A stretch of DNA of 64,000 nt from assembly GCA_019722365.1 (NCBI GenBank), contig JADFUC010002429.1:248001-312000 (forward strand). The letters run 5' to 3'. Source of the DNA: Lithospermum erythrorhizon (Eukaryota; Streptophyta; Magnoliopsida; Boraginales; Boraginaceae). The notes beneath the pieces are model-generated. The model was not told the DNA's origin. It did not search any database and saw only the letters and a list, made by a program, of their open reading frames with translations. Below are positions 12,508 to 25,564 of the stretch, piece by piece (position 1 is the stretch's first letter; every line of letters starts with the position of its first letter). The translations under genes were made by a program, and so were the position numbers.

Positions 12508-15423
12508 ATGACTCTTGGCTCAGGAGGATCTACTGTAGTTGGTAAAAACAGTTTTTGTCCCAAAAATAGATGTCACTTTTTCACTTTTGTATGGTATTTC
12601 ATGCTTGTTTACATGTAATTATACTCTTAGTTTCAATTATGTTATACGGAGTATAATTTAATTATGGTACATGTGATATTCTGATCAAATTATTGTGCTT
12701 AAGTTCTTCATTGACTTTTTGGCACAGTTAAATTTTGATTCTTGAGTAAGATCTTCAATTTTGAAGTGGAAATGGTAACTTTTTTATGTTGATGTATGGT
12801 GAGTTCTATTGTGTTTGTTCTTGATTATGGTGAGATTTTTTTATATAAAGTTGTAATTTTTATATGTTTGAGGTCTTCAATATTAGGATTCTTGATTTTT
12901 GAGCTATCTATTGATAAGGAAGTTGATGCAAGTCGATAGGATGCGTTTTATGTTCGAAGTTATGTGAAGAATATTTTGAACTACAAGGAGGTAGTTGAAT
13001 GGATGAGTTCAACTGTCTTAGAAATGAATAACAATACCAGTTATTTTATTGATTAAGGATAAAGGGTAGTGAGACTAAATTCTGGACATGGATGATAACT
13101 TGAATGGTAGGAGATTAAATTTAGAGGTACGAAGAAATGGTTGAAGTGAGCAAGATAAATCGAAGGAGTAAATGATTTAGGGGATTCGTAGAGAGATCAC
13201 TGATTACTATCTTTTTGTGCATAGTCGTCCTTCTGAGTAGACCATGTTTTCTCCTCTCTTTTTACCGTTCTTCCTTTTCTACCTCTACTTGTGTCTGTCT
13301 ATTTCTACTTTTCTCGCCCCTCCTTTTATCTCCCTCAATTGTCAATTGGAAACTAACGGATAAAATAATTTCGATTATTTCTCCATTTTTTAAACCAATG
13401 GACTGATTGTGATACACTTCACATTAGTTTCCATAGTGCATGTAAGAAAGCCTGTTAGTATGTCAGCATAGAAAGTTGATACTATATGAAGATGGATAGG
13501 ATAGTCTGTGAGCTAGATTGATTTAGATGAGAGGAGAAAGAGAAGACATTAACTGATATAGACAAAAGAAAAGAAAAAAGTAGAAATCAGCTACCAAAGA
13601 ACAGCTTATGATGGTACTGTAGTTGTAATGGGGATAAAGTTGACTGGATAGAATCTTGATCCCTCATTTGATACATGGAAAATCATGGCCTTAGCTAGTT
13701 CTTACTTAATGATGTCTGACTTTAATGTTAAGTGTCACTTCAATGTTTTGTGATAGATTGATAAGTACTAAAATTTGAATGAGACTTAAGTTGGGATTAT
13801 ATTCTGCATGATGTATCTGTTTTTCTCCCCAGTTTGATTCGATATAATAAGAAAAAGAGCCATGTGAAGTTTAGGGACTGTGGGACATGCATCTGATGCG
13901 GGATTTCTGGACTATGTGGGACTTGCATCTGATGTGGAATATTTATCCATGTTTTGGATTTAGAATGATAGTCTTTCACTCTTATTTTGATGCTTCTACT
14001 ACCTTTCATATCACCTGTCGTTGGATCATGGACATGTGTTCCACATTTCAGAATGTGTGTTTGTGATTATGAGCAAACTGTGGTCAAAAGATCTATGTTG
14101 ATCTAATTGCCATGCTCAATCGTTTCTTTCAAGTAGTCCCTGAACTTCAGGTTAGGAGGAACTTGAACGTGGGGAGAAAGGAATTGGTGATGGATCTGTC
14201 AGCCAAGTGGATGATTTAGTTTTTGGCTTTAATTTATGCATGCGTTCTCGACCGTTGGTACCATGTAATTGGTCTTCACAATGTAAGTTTTTTTCTTCCA
14301 CAATGTAAGTTTATTTTCAGTCACTAGCTTTAACATATTTATCATTTCTTTGAGGTCAGGGAAATGAGCATTTAATGTATTAGCCTAAGGTTGCATGAAC
14401 CTTTTTCTTTGCAGCCCATTGTTCTGGTAATTTTCTTACTTAATTCTTTGCTTGTCCATTCTGCTAATATCACATAATATAATGAATTCAACTTTGCAGT
14501 TGAGCTGATTTCAGCATTATTGGCATTGCCCCTTTTAAATTGATCTCAGTCAGTGCATTAGTGCTTTACATATTTACATTATTTTCTAATCAATTTAAGT
14601 GGTGTATTGTATCTGTTTCCAGACTGTACATGAAGGTCGCATTTATCAGCTGAAGCTATTCTGTGATAAGGACTACCCTGGAAAGCCCCCAACTGTTCGT
14701 TTTCATTCTCGCATCAACATGACTTGTGTGAACTCTGAGACAGGAGTGGTAAGGCTGGCATTCCATGTCTTCTTCTCTAGTCATTTTGTGTCTTCATTTT
14801 CCTAACCAAATTATATTTACAATTTTCTATGCAGTATTTCATGCACATATTATAGCCATGCAATCCAAGCACTTCTGAATTATGCATTTTTCTGTAGTCT
14901 TCTTTCGTATCTTTAAGATGCTTAACTTGGGTATGCTTTTTAAAGAGCTTTTTTTTCGAATTTGTATAAGAGAAAAACGAGTCCAAAGTTTTACCGTCTA
15001 TAAGCAAAAAACCTTTATGTCCCCCGTCTGCTGATCTCTCTCTAATACACAATAACAGATGCATACCTGGGTAATCTAATATATGCAGCCTGATAATGGA
15101 AGTTGGTTTGTTTACCGCACTTTCAATAAATTGAACACATGTCATATGTATATAGCACGTTCATCTTTAATGATCAATACTATGCTACAGTCGGTCTAAA
15201 TTCCCCCTAAATTTCCTCCTTGGTAATCTTCATTGCTCGTATTTCTAAGATGGCCGAGTTTTTTTTTGTTTCCTTGTACTAGGTTGAAGCGAAGAAGTTC
15301 ACAATGCTGGCAAATTGGCAGCTGGAGTACACCATGGAAAACATACTGACACAGTTGAGAAAAGAAATGGCAGCTTCACATAACCGAAAGCTTGAACAAC
15401 CCCCGGAGGGTACCTTCTTCTGA
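12508..15423 (+). pseudogene. UEV1/MMS2-type ubiquitin E2 variant gene with disrupted exon 2
   Basis: Four exons match plant UEV1 (MMZ) proteins. These lack the catalytic cysteine and pair with UBC13 to build Lys63-linked ubiquitin chains in DNA-damage tolerance and signalling. Exon 1, 12508-12541, encodes MTLGSGGSTVV. Exon 2 is 14137-14282. Exon 3, 14623-14748, encodes [20 protein letters not shown] through SETGV. Exon 4, 15283-15423, encodes [20 protein letters not shown] to PPEGTFF and a stop. All introns have GT-AG ends and exons 1, 3 and 4 are intact and in phase. Exon 2 is recognisable (VPRNF.., ELERGEKGIGDGSVS.., MRS..GT..IG.HN can be seen in shifting frames) but carries several small indels and a premature TAG 27 codons in. 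It is 146 bases against about 140 expected. Either this copy is a recently inactivated pseudogene or the assembly is wrong across exon 2. No alternative intact exon 2 was seen in the introns. Confidence 0.85.
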
Positions 15424-15639
15424 TGAAAAATGAGCTACCATATTTGTCCTATGTAAAACTGAAGTCATATACTACCGTGAATAGAGACCGCTAAACTTTG
15501 TGTTCGAAACTCGAATTGTTCTACTGTGTAACTTGTTACCTTTATTTTGTGTCCACTTCTCCCAAAAGGGGATTGATGGTTCAATGAGACAGTAAACATT
15601 GTTCTTCATGGTTATGTTTATTGACGTTTTAGAAATGCT

Positions 15640-18600
15640 AATTTTGCAACAATTTAAAAACACAGATCTTTAAATTCCAGGATACTTGGATGAGTAGTTT
15701 GTTATGTAAAGTGGCAGGTCTTCTGGCATAATCATTGGGTAGGGTCGAAGGGGTCTCTTGGTTTGGTCCACCAGCCGCTAAACCAACAATTGGTGAATGG
15801 GTCAAGATCAACAAATATCATTGCTACCATTATGTATAATTTTATTCTTTATTTACCGGCACTCCAAATTCTTTTATTTATTTTCCATATAATAATTAAA
15901 TACCAACTCAACATTCACATTTTTCAATGGTAAGTTTCGATTCACCAATCATCATGCATCACTTGACTAATATCATGCCAAATATATGCAAAATGACTCA
16001 CATGTTATCATTTTACAAAGGCCAGACATGTTGAGTTTTTTCAACACTTCACCTCCCCATCTAATTAAACGAACAAAGCATCATAGATCTTCAGTATTCA
16101 TTTGCATGTTTAAAAACAAGTACATGGTCTTGTTATACTAATAGGTTATAGAGTATTAAGAAATTAAAAAATCAATTTGATATTATGGTGTAGTAATTCT
16201 TAATCCTCCTTTATGTGCGCGGCAGCCGTTTTTTCCTTTTCACATTATTAATTACTATATTACCCTTATTAATATTTGATATCAGTAACATGCTTTCTTA
16301 AAGTTTTAAAAAGACACCTATAACAATTCAATAATTAATGTTCTAAATTTTTACCTAAATTTTTATAACAATTCAAACAGATAAGCAGCTTACGACTCTC
16401 TTATAATACGGCAAAGTAGCTACCACTTTCATACGTATGCTAATTACCATATCTTCATTATTAACATATGTCTTGGCCCAATTATATAAAAATATTCAAC
16501 ATCTTTACCAACAGTATAAAAGTGTTTGATATAATAATCGACTTTGGGATTTTTTTAATCTTATGATAACAATAACTGGGCCCTTATTTTAATGCAATGA
16601 ATTAGTCCACTGTATTAAATTTTTTTTGTATTATAATTATTTCAATTATAATTAAAAAATAATTTTTTCCAACTTTTCAAAAAAATTACTATTAAAGAAA
16701 TAAGTATATTTAAATTATTATGTGATATTTTTATATACATTTCAACAAATTGAAATAAAAAGACCGGTTAAGTTAAGATATTTAATACCCTCCAATCTCA
16801 ATAATGCATTGGTCAACGCCACTTAGATTTTTCACAAGAATATTCAATTCAAATATTTTTATTTATGTTGTATAATATTTGGTGAAAATTATCAAATAAT
16901 AATATTTTTATCGTACTTTTTAATATTGACATTAAATTTCTTCTCAAATCAAAATTATGTTTTATGGATTAATGGAAGCGTAAAATTTCCTGTCAATTTG
17001 GAGCAAGTAAATCAAGGATGACAAATCATTTAAGATGTAAGTGTGAATGATTTTGATATTTTATTTCAAAAAATTTATCATTTTTATTATAATATATATA
17101 ATACGTTAGTTTTTATGCTTAAATATAAATATCTTTATCTAAGTAAACTATAGATACAATAATTAATTAGAGTCAATTCAATATACGAAAGAAAATTTTA
17201 AAAAATTCAATCTTCACATTTAATACTGGATAGAATTAGTAAACTAAATAAGAATATATTATCATGTAATACTTATATTAGTTTTCAATTTTATATGAAA
17301 TATAACGTGACTGACATATTGGCCTAAAAATACATGTAATTAATACGTATATTATAGGTATATAATCCACTTTATCGATTTAATGATTCGATGCACAAAT
17401 CAAGATCCCTTATCTTCTCCATTTGAATGACTTCAGGATCTTTTTATATTAAAGTCTTGTTATTTATGTCAAATTTTAAAAAGTTTTCATATCAAGTAAA
17501 TATTAATCACATATATACTAATGGAAAGCTTTTAACTTTTTATTAAAAAAATTATATGCATAAGATATCAAGCTTTTAAAGTTGTGCATGTCATCTTTTA
17601 TTCCATTGATTTTCAACAGCACCCATTCTGGAAGATTTCACATTCGAATGCTTATTATCCAACGAAATGTTTTCGTTGTTTTCAGTGGCTAAAATCGGTA
17701 TAATTTAGTAACGCGTTCTCGATATTATTCACATAAGAAATATTATCGATTAACCATCAATTAAAATATGGTAAAATAAAGATCAAATAAAAATTGAATA
17801 GTAGTGAACTAAGGAATAATTTATACTACTAATAAATGTAGGTTCGACAAGTTTTCTAACAATAAATAAAATAAAGATAAGGTGCATTTTTTATTAAAAG
17901 AGAAAAGCGGTTATTTTCTAATAAATAAAATTACATAACGCCAAGATTCTTTATTAAACCTCTAAGCATTTAAGAGAAGATTGCAACAAAACTTTTAAAT
18001 ATATTATTAAAATTTATTGGTGATCATATAATCCATGAACAAAATTAATTATAATATAAATTAGAAGTATAATTTATAAATTTACGAATAATTACCATTT
18101 TATTTTATTATCTTAATTTAAATATTTAAAATATAAATATTTACGTACAATGCACGTATATAAATATACTACTAGAAAGAAAAGTCCAAAATAATGAATC
18201 TTCCCCAAAGCAACATGGGCGAGTACGAAGGCAGACTTTCTTTGTGGCTTCTTTCACTTCTTTGCTTTAAGCAACATAGGCTGCCTATGATTATTAGTAC
18301 CTCTATTATACTTCAAATAAAAAAGTCCAAAATTGAGCATACTAATCACGCGTTTAATACAACACTTTTGAAGATTTCTTGTATTCACCAAATGGACCAC
18401 TTGCATATGTATTTTATTTTATTTTATGTTGTGTACCTATCTAACTATCATCCACTTGATTAGTGAAGACCAATTTGTTTCAGTTCAAAGGCAAATAAGT
18501 AGTACCAGAGTGCGCAATAAATTAATAATTGGGTGTTCTATCTACATAAAACTCAATTTAAAATAATTGTTACATGCTTTGAAAACGACTGTTAATAAAA

Positions 18601-19780
18601 TATAGTTCTTCATATTTGTATGTATAAGTTGAGACTACGAACATTTTTAGTATGCTAATTAATTAGATTCTGAACAATGTTTTATAGGAGCCATGAGGTA
18701 CCAAAAAAAGTTTAGAACACAAACAACATATTATAACGTCGTTACAATATACACCCTAATACAACACGAACAAACATATGTGCGTGAGTTTATATTTTTC
18801 GAAGTAACATATAAAGAGTGACATGTAAAAGAATCCGACGAATTATGAAATTAATTTCCTATGTATATATACTAATTGCAACATTATTATTTGAAGGCAC
18901 ACTTGAATTATACAATGATCATCTATATTTATCGAATGTTATATTTGAATACTTACATTTTTATGTATAATATTTTGATCACTTATATTTTCAAACAAGA
19001 GAACAAAGTAAACAAATTAAACTTTGATTAAAACAAGAGAACAAAGTGAACAAACTATAGCTACGATCATTGGGAGCTCATAGATTTTCAATACTACTCA
19101 ATCAATTATCATATATCCCCCCAAAATTCGTCCACAATTGGACTAAATATAGAAACTCCTTACACCATCACGTGAAACGCATACAGTATTATTATTTCCA
19201 AATTCATCCAATATCTAAATACTCAAAGCCGCCATAACTAAGAAACGGCTACATTCATTAATTTTTATTTATCTTTTATATGTATTCAATAATTAATTTC
19301 AATATAAAAATATTACACCTTACTAAAATATATTATTTTAAGATAATTCAATTTAAAAAATTCAAAAAAACTATAACAAAAATATTCTACCACCCAATTA
19401 AAATATATGTATACCAATATTCATTGAATAAATTGATACAAATTAATTTATAATACTAATTTTTTTAAGAAATGATATGATGAACCATAAATTTCCACGC
19501 CATACCCTTCCTCTTTCTACACTCCACCCTCTCTCCACGAATTCTCCTATTCCTCTACCTTAGTTGTATGTAGAGCACGACTTAGTCCTCTTTCATACAC
19601 AATACTTTCTAAATTCCTCGCATTTTATTCTAACGCGTTGAATCTAGACAATAAGTCAATTACCTCAAAACGACATATTAAATCAAACATGCACGATACA
19701 TAAATAATGCAAGTGTCCCACTTGGACTACCTCTAATTCATCCCTTTCCTCGCACTTCCATAACCCCCACCCCCCTCTAC
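15640..19780. other. AT-rich intergenic DNA
   Basis: About 4.1 kb with many A/T runs. Short open frames (for example 18194-18463) show no family resemblance or codon bias. No paired repeat ends were evident on reading. Confidence 0.5.
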
Positions 19781-19787
19781 CCCCTAC

Positions 19788-19794
19788 TATATAA
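19788..19794 (+). promoter_or_regulatory. TATA box of the CAF1 gene
   Basis: TATATAA lies 128 bases before the CAF1 start codon, after a C-rich stretch (CCCCCACCCCCCTCTACCCC). Spacing is reasonable for a 5' UTR of about 95 bases. Confidence 0.55.
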
Positions 19795-19921
19795 CACATC
19801 AACATGTTACATTATCCTCAAACCAAAATCCTCTTCTTCTTACAATATATGAAATCTAAAATTCAGTTTTTTTAATTTGTTTACCTTGTTTGTATTGCAA
19901 TAATTATTTGTACTTTTGATC

Positions 19922-20758
19922 ATGTCGGATTTGAAGCCGATTAAGATACGTGAAGTATGGTCACATAATTTGATAAGTGAATTTGAATTAATTGGAGACT
20001 TGATTGATGATTATCCCTATATTTCTATGGATACTGAATTTCCTGGAGTGATTTTCAAGACTTCTCCAGTAGATTTGAAGTCAAAAAGGAGAAAGAATTG
20101 GAACGTTTCTTGGGATCACTATAAATTATTGAAGTCAAACGTTGACGCATTGAATTTGATCCAGTTGGGGTTGACTTTCTCCGACGTTGACGGGAACCTC
20201 CCGGACCTCGGCGGTGATCACCGTGTGATATGGCAGTTCAACTTTTGTGACTTCGACCCGGCGCGTGATCCTCACGCGCCGGACTCCATCGAGTTGCTTG
20301 CTCGTCAAGGGATTGATTTTGATAAAAATTGTAGAGATGGAGTTGACTCGGCTATGTTTGCCGAGTTCATGATGTCATCTGGGGTTGTTTGCAATGATTC
20401 TGTTAGTTGGGTGACGTTTCATAGTGCATATGATTTCGCTTACTTGGTCAAGATCCTCACGCGCCGCCCATTACCGGGCAGTTTGAAGGAGTTTTTGGCG
20501 GAGACAAGGGTGTTTTTCGGGGAAAATGTTTATGATGTTAAGCATTTGATGAGGTTTTGTGAAAGCACATTGTATGGTGGTCTTGAGAGGGTGGCGAAGA
20601 CGTTGGCGGTGAAGCGCGTGGTGGGGAAGTGCCACCAGGCCGGGTCCGATAGCTTGCTGACGTGGCATGCATTTCAGAAGATTAGGGATTTGCATTTTGT
20701 AAAGGATGGAGCGGTCAAACATGCCGGTGTATTGCATGGATTAGAGGTGTATCATTAG
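19922..20758 (+). CDS. CAF1-type CCR4-associated factor, poly(A) 3'-exoribonuclease
   Basis: An intronless gene for 278 residues, the usual length for plant CAF1 deadenylases. These DEDD-family nucleases of the CCR4-NOT complex shorten mRNA poly(A) tails and in plants are often induced by wounding or stress. The DEDD residues are visible: D37 and E39 in MDTEFPG, D171 in [10 protein letters not shown], and D243 with H238 in [12 protein letters not shown]. Also present are the family blocks IREVW near the N-terminus (residues 9-13), [10 protein letters not shown] (79-88), WQFNFCDF (104-111) and [10 protein letters not shown] (204-213). The start is set at the ATG giving [13 protein letters not shown]. 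The frame is open slightly further upstream but has no other ATG. The C-terminus stops shortly after the nuclease domain, as in the Arabidopsis CAF1-9/10/11 group. All catalytic residues are present, so it is probably active. Exact orthology is not resolved. Confidence 0.93.
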   Translation: MSDLKPIKIREVWSHNLISEFELIGDLIDDYPYISMDTEFPGVIFKTSPVDLKSKRRKNWNVSWDHYKLLKSNVDALNLIQLGLTFSDVDGNLPDLGGDHRVIWQFNFCDFDPARDPHAPDSIELLARQGIDFDKNCRDGVDSAMFAEFMMSSGVVCNDSVSWVTFHSAYDFAYLVKILTRRPLPGSLKEFLAETRVFFGENVYDVKHLMRFCESTLYGGLERVAKTLAVKRVVGKCHQAGSDSLLTWHAFQKIRDLHFVKDGAVKHAGVLHGLEVYH

Positions 20759-20759
20759 T

Positions 20760-21910
20760 AGTTGTTTCATTGATTTAATTAATGCTAATAACAATTTAAT
20801 TGATTGTTTTATGAAGAATGGTTTCGTACAAATTTAGAATGCTAATGACCACAACAAATCTACATACAATGCTCACTCACGTTTTGCTAAAATTCTCATT
20901 TTGATTCAATTCTTCAAAATGACATTTTGGTTACTTATGCTCACTAAACATCCCCTACCTATTCCCCATCAAATCTCATATTTCCTATTAACTGCAGTGA
21001 CCATGGTACAAGACCAACATATTCTTGAGCTAGTGCCCAATTCAAGATGGAAAAAGTATACAAACAAGGGATGGAAAAAAAACCAAATCGAATACTGAGT
21101 TTTAGTATACTATTAGAATTGAATTTAAATGCTAGAGGTGGGGGTTTAATTTAGTATAGTGGTTACTTCTCACTTGTAAGTTTGTAATTGAGCACATGAT
21201 CAATTGGTGAGTAGAATATATATGTGTACTGGTGTTATTGACTCGGGTTCGAGGTATGTATTATGTAGACTTGCTATCGAGTTAGTTAGTGAGTTGTTTA
21301 GGTGTCGAATAAATTTTTTCTTTAGTGCAGAAGCAGTTTTAGTAACGAGCATGTATATGGTTACCTAGTCAATTTATACATAACTAGTAATCCGTGCACA
21401 GTCCAACCTGTACAATTTTATTCAAATATTTTTCTATAAATTTTTATATAATCGTTATAGTGTAATTTCATACATTTAAATGTAATATCATAATACAATT
21501 AAAAAAATAAAATTTTATATTTAAACATATTCATTTGAATAAATATTCTTTAATATTAACTATTTTGGTATAAACATAAGAATATTGATTGGAATATTAT
21601 CTTCTTATTTGAATAAAAATCAACATACGAATATAATGCTTATTAAGAGTGAAAAATTCATAACATATAAAACTCAAGAGTTGGAATATGAAAGTAATAA
21701 ATTGAAGACTTGATTACCGACCAAGAAACCAAATAATGCTTAGTCTTATCTTGTTAATTGCATTTGCATTTGTTAACAATGCGTAATCATCTTTATTATC
21801 AAATAAAATTAATCCAGTTTTCCCTCACAAATTCACTCCCAATCGCTACTTTTTATTTTTATGGTTCGATTTTATGTATATTCTTTGTAAAACTTCACTT
21901 ATATTTAAGC
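20760..21910. other. Intergenic DNA downstream of CAF1
   Basis: The first part is presumably CAF1 3' UTR. The rest is AT-rich with no gene that I recognise. Confidence 0.45.
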
Positions 21911-22435
21911 CAAAATTGAAAATTAAATATTTCAAATATGATAGAAATTTAAGAATAAATAAAATTTTAAAGAATAAAATAATATATTAAATATGGATGT
22001 TGAATAATGTCTTTTTAATTTTATATTTGTATACGATAAATATTTATTTATTTTTATTTTTTATATATATAATTGAAAAAGAGTAAAAATAAGGGAAAAA
22101 ATAACCACACAAAATAGGGAGGGTAAAAGCTATTTTAGGGTGAAATTGTAAAAATAACGAAAAATTAGACTCACGTGACGCCTAAAATAGGGTGAGCCTC
22201 ATAAAATTATTCACTGGCCCTATTCACCCCTAAATTTATACCTCTATTTTAGGTTATTCCCCCACCCCATGTTTACTCTTTTCCAATTATATAAAAATAA
22301 AAATAAATAAATATTTTATGCATATATAAATATAGAGAAATTAAAACCTTTCATTAACATCTATATTTTAATATTTTAATTTTATCAAAGAATTTATTGA
22401 CATATTTGAAAATATTTAATTTTCAATTTAGATGA
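21911..22435. repeat. Long inverted-repeat foldback element
   Basis: The left arm (about 21911-22110) is mirrored as reverse complement in the right arm (about 22240-22435). Matching pairs include AAATTGAAAATTAAATATTT with AAATATTTAATTTTCAATTT, ATAAATATTTATTTATTTTT with AAATAAATAAATATTT, and GAAAAAGAGTAAA with TTTACTCTTTTCC. The loop region (about 22110-22240) itself carries a smaller inverted pair around CTATTTTAGG and CCTAAAATAG. No coding capacity. It resembles a foldback or MITE-type element. No target duplication could be fixed. Confidence 0.7.
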
Positions 22436-25400
22436 GCTCTTCGGAAACTTCTAAAACATATATGAACAAAAATAAAAAGTGGCAGGTAATTTTAGAAATA
22501 TAGTGAAAGCGTGTGAATGATCTAAATATATGTAGTCGCTGACTACGATATAATTTAGAATATATTGATAAGCTACTTTATAGTGGATATTATAATTGGT
22601 TATTTTTAATTATCTTTTAAAATTGGTCGAATGGCGAATTGAATCAGTCTTGGCATGGATAGTTTAGATGAGCAGGTTTAAAACGATTAAAAGATGTAGA
22701 ACTTTTATATATAGTATAGATAAAAGTATTGTAAAAAAATATACCTGAGTTTAGTTTTTGAATTATCGGTGTATATAGTTTATCAAGTCGACAATTACAT
22801 GATTATTTTTATATGACATGCTTTTGCGACTCCGCTTTGGTTATCGAACGAGTAATCAAGTAAGATTTTTTGGGTCGGGTACATGTACCCGTTACCGGTC
22901 CGCTGATAACCTGTGTGGATTGTTGACATTTGTGTGCTTGTGTGTCATTGATGGATTTAGGCCTAGGCTTTGATATCTGTTGGGCTGAGACTGACTTATG
23001 ATTTGAGGCTTGAGCAATCCTATTGCCGTATTGGCACATTGTTACTTGTCAGTATGTTTTGCTTCAGTTTTGGCTTAAATTATCATGGAAGAAAAGGGAA
23101 AATAATCGGTAAAGTCAGAATTATAAAGAAGGAAATGCCTTAAAGGCTAAACAAGCACTCACATTTCTTTTCTCAATTTCAATGAGTGATGATGATGGAC
23201 AGTGGTCAGTAAAGGAACTAGGGAGAAATGTAGGAACAATTGCTTTTTCTAATTTTTTGAAAAATTAATTATATTAAAGGTTTTTTTTAAAACTATATTT
23301 ATTATTTCAAAAATTATGTTTTTCGTCTTTTCCACCTTAATTTTTATATACTTTTTTATAAGTATGATATCAAGTAATATGCAATGACTCTTTGTAAAAA
23401 ATACTGGTTCGATTCCACCACTAATGATGGAGTAGAGTGAAGCTTCCCCTTTCCGAAAGAAACATACATGTTACTATTTGTTGCAGAAGCATGTGTGACA
23501 AAGCTCAAAGTTGGTTTGTAAAGCTGACGAAAGCAAGCTTCAAAGATGGAAAAGCAAAAGGATACATCAAATCTATGACCAAATTCATCCTTTTCTACTT
23601 GTGTTAATTGATGAGTTTTAGACTCTTGGATTGGATGGCAATCTATATTGCTGACACAAGAAATCATTAGTAGTTACATTGTTATTACGGACGGAGTATA
23701 TATATTTTTCCTTATCTCGACTTATCTAAGATTAAGACATTTTTCACGTAAAATTTAGAAAAATTCGAATATATGCAAATACGCATAAGTACTAACTTTC
23801 ATATTTTCTTTACTTAATTTGGTAAAAATGGATGAATCAGAGAAAAAGAATTTACTATTTAGAGAATATGATTTTTAGATTAAGGGATGGGACGTATCTT
23901 TTGTGACATAAAAGTGATTTCGTATGCTATGTTTGTAGTTCATAAACAAAGTCTTAACGTAGACATAAAAGTGATTTCGTATACTATGTTTGACGTATAT
24001 TTAACTTAATACATACTCCGTATATCTCATATTTATGGTATTCTTAGAAGGAAATTGATGAAATCATATAGTCACTTTGAAAAAGTAGTTAAGTAGAAGC
24101 AAAACAAAGTCATATCAAATCCAATATATCTTAATCATATCATACCAAGTAATAATGCTTCAAAAGTTGTAAAGATGGCAAAATATCCTCTATTTATTGT
24201 CTATTTTCTACCAACAAGGGACTGGCTGGGTTTTACTTTGCTGGAAGGGTAATCTTAATTTACTTATATCGTTGAAAATTGTAGAACATCGTAGTAACAA
24301 CATTTTGGCTACTCTGCGCTATCGTCACATATGTTATTATTTTTTAAAAATTAAGGTAACAAAAGCGAATTTGACCTAGTTAACCTCATTTAATTTAATT
24401 TTAATACTAATGCCACGTTCGATCATACATATTTACAACGTTCATCATTCGATCAGCGCGTATTTGAAATGAGCATTGATCACACGTGTTTGAAAAAGTA
24501 TGCCGATTGGTAAATTCGATGAAATGGAGGATTAAGTTTGTTGAAACTTTTGAGCTAATTAGCGGGGCAAATTAATGAGGGCAAAATTGGCCAATATTTA
24601 TTTTTTAGATACTTTTTTAATTCTATTAAAATTTTGGGTAAATATTTAGATGAGATTATTAATTTTAATAAAATATTTGGGTGAGATTAATATTTGGATA
24701 ATATTTAGATAAGATTATTAATTTTAATAAAATATTTGGATGCAATAAATATTTTGCTCCAAAATTATTTAGATTAAAAATTAGCACAAATAAGTGTTGG
24801 GCAGGTTTACCTATCGGTTTATCTCGAGTTAAACTTAGCTACCATTTTAGCGGAATGGCCAAAGTAAGTGGAATGACTTTTTTTGAAACATCTCGGAATG
24901 TCGAATGAGTCGTTTGAAATATGTCTGTCCGAATGATAAGCGTTGTAAACGATATGATCGAATGGTATATTGTTATTGTTGACTTTTATTTGGTCGGATT
25001 AAGTATGAGAATTGATGAAAAATATATTCACAATAGTTTTTATATACAACTTTTTTGTCCAACACATTTTTAAACTGGGGAACGAGAATACTAAAAGTAT
25101 AGGAACTACAAGTAAATTAATGTACAGAAAATAGAAAGGGAAAACAAAATTGGAGATTAACATTTCACTATCATAGAATTGTCTACGTTAAGAATTCTTT
25201 AACGTATCTTTAGCTAATCCTCCTCGTCAACAGTTTATCATCTCCTCAAACCGCTGATATAATACAATTTCATTTCCTTCTACTTTTGCCAATATAATTT
25301 AGCAAAACCAAGAATTAATAATGAAATTTGAATGGTTATTACATATTAAATAATCCTTGAAGTTACATAAAAGTTATTCAAATGATTCTTGTTTTTAATA

Positions 25401-25560
25401 TCTTACATACTAATGAATTATATATGTAATTTATATTACTTCAAAGATTATATACTTAATGTAATTTCAATTACTAAAATATCCACCAAAACAAACACTA
25501 GACTAAGAATAATTAGTTGTGCATTTATCTTGACTTTGACCAACGAGCCACAAAGAAAAG
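22436..25560. other. Intergenic DNA
   Basis: AT-rich. It contains a 103-codon minus-strand frame at 23356-23667 with no recognisable family, and an interspersed duplication of a 31-base segment at 23905-23935 and 23962-23992. Stowaway-like end motifs (ACGGAGTA / TACTCCGT) occur near 23694 and 24008 without a convincing pair. Confidence 0.45.
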
Positions 25561-25564
25561 TACT

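Noticed and set aside
12641..12656. Single Stowaway-like end motif (TACGGAGTATAA)
   Set aside because: No partner end at a sensible distance; the same holds for motifs near 23694, 24008, 43842, 44171 and 54400.
14777..15145. Minus-strand 122-codon frame in UEV1 intron 3
   Set aside because: No motif or family resemblance, and it lies inside an intron with sound splice sites; long by chance is plausible in this composition.
22809..23039. Minus-strand 76-codon frame with a CGGGTACATGTACCCG palindrome nearby
   Set aside because: No domain, no paired repeat; the palindrome alone is not evidence of a regulatory site.
23400..23420. GGTTCGATTCC, a tRNA T-loop-like motif
   Set aside because: No acceptor stem, anticodon arm or D-arm can be built around it.
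23356..23667. Minus-strand 103-codon frame
   Set aside because: Open but unrecognised, no neighbouring exon or promoter signal; one or two such frames are expected by chance. Could be a lineage-specific exon, but not supported.
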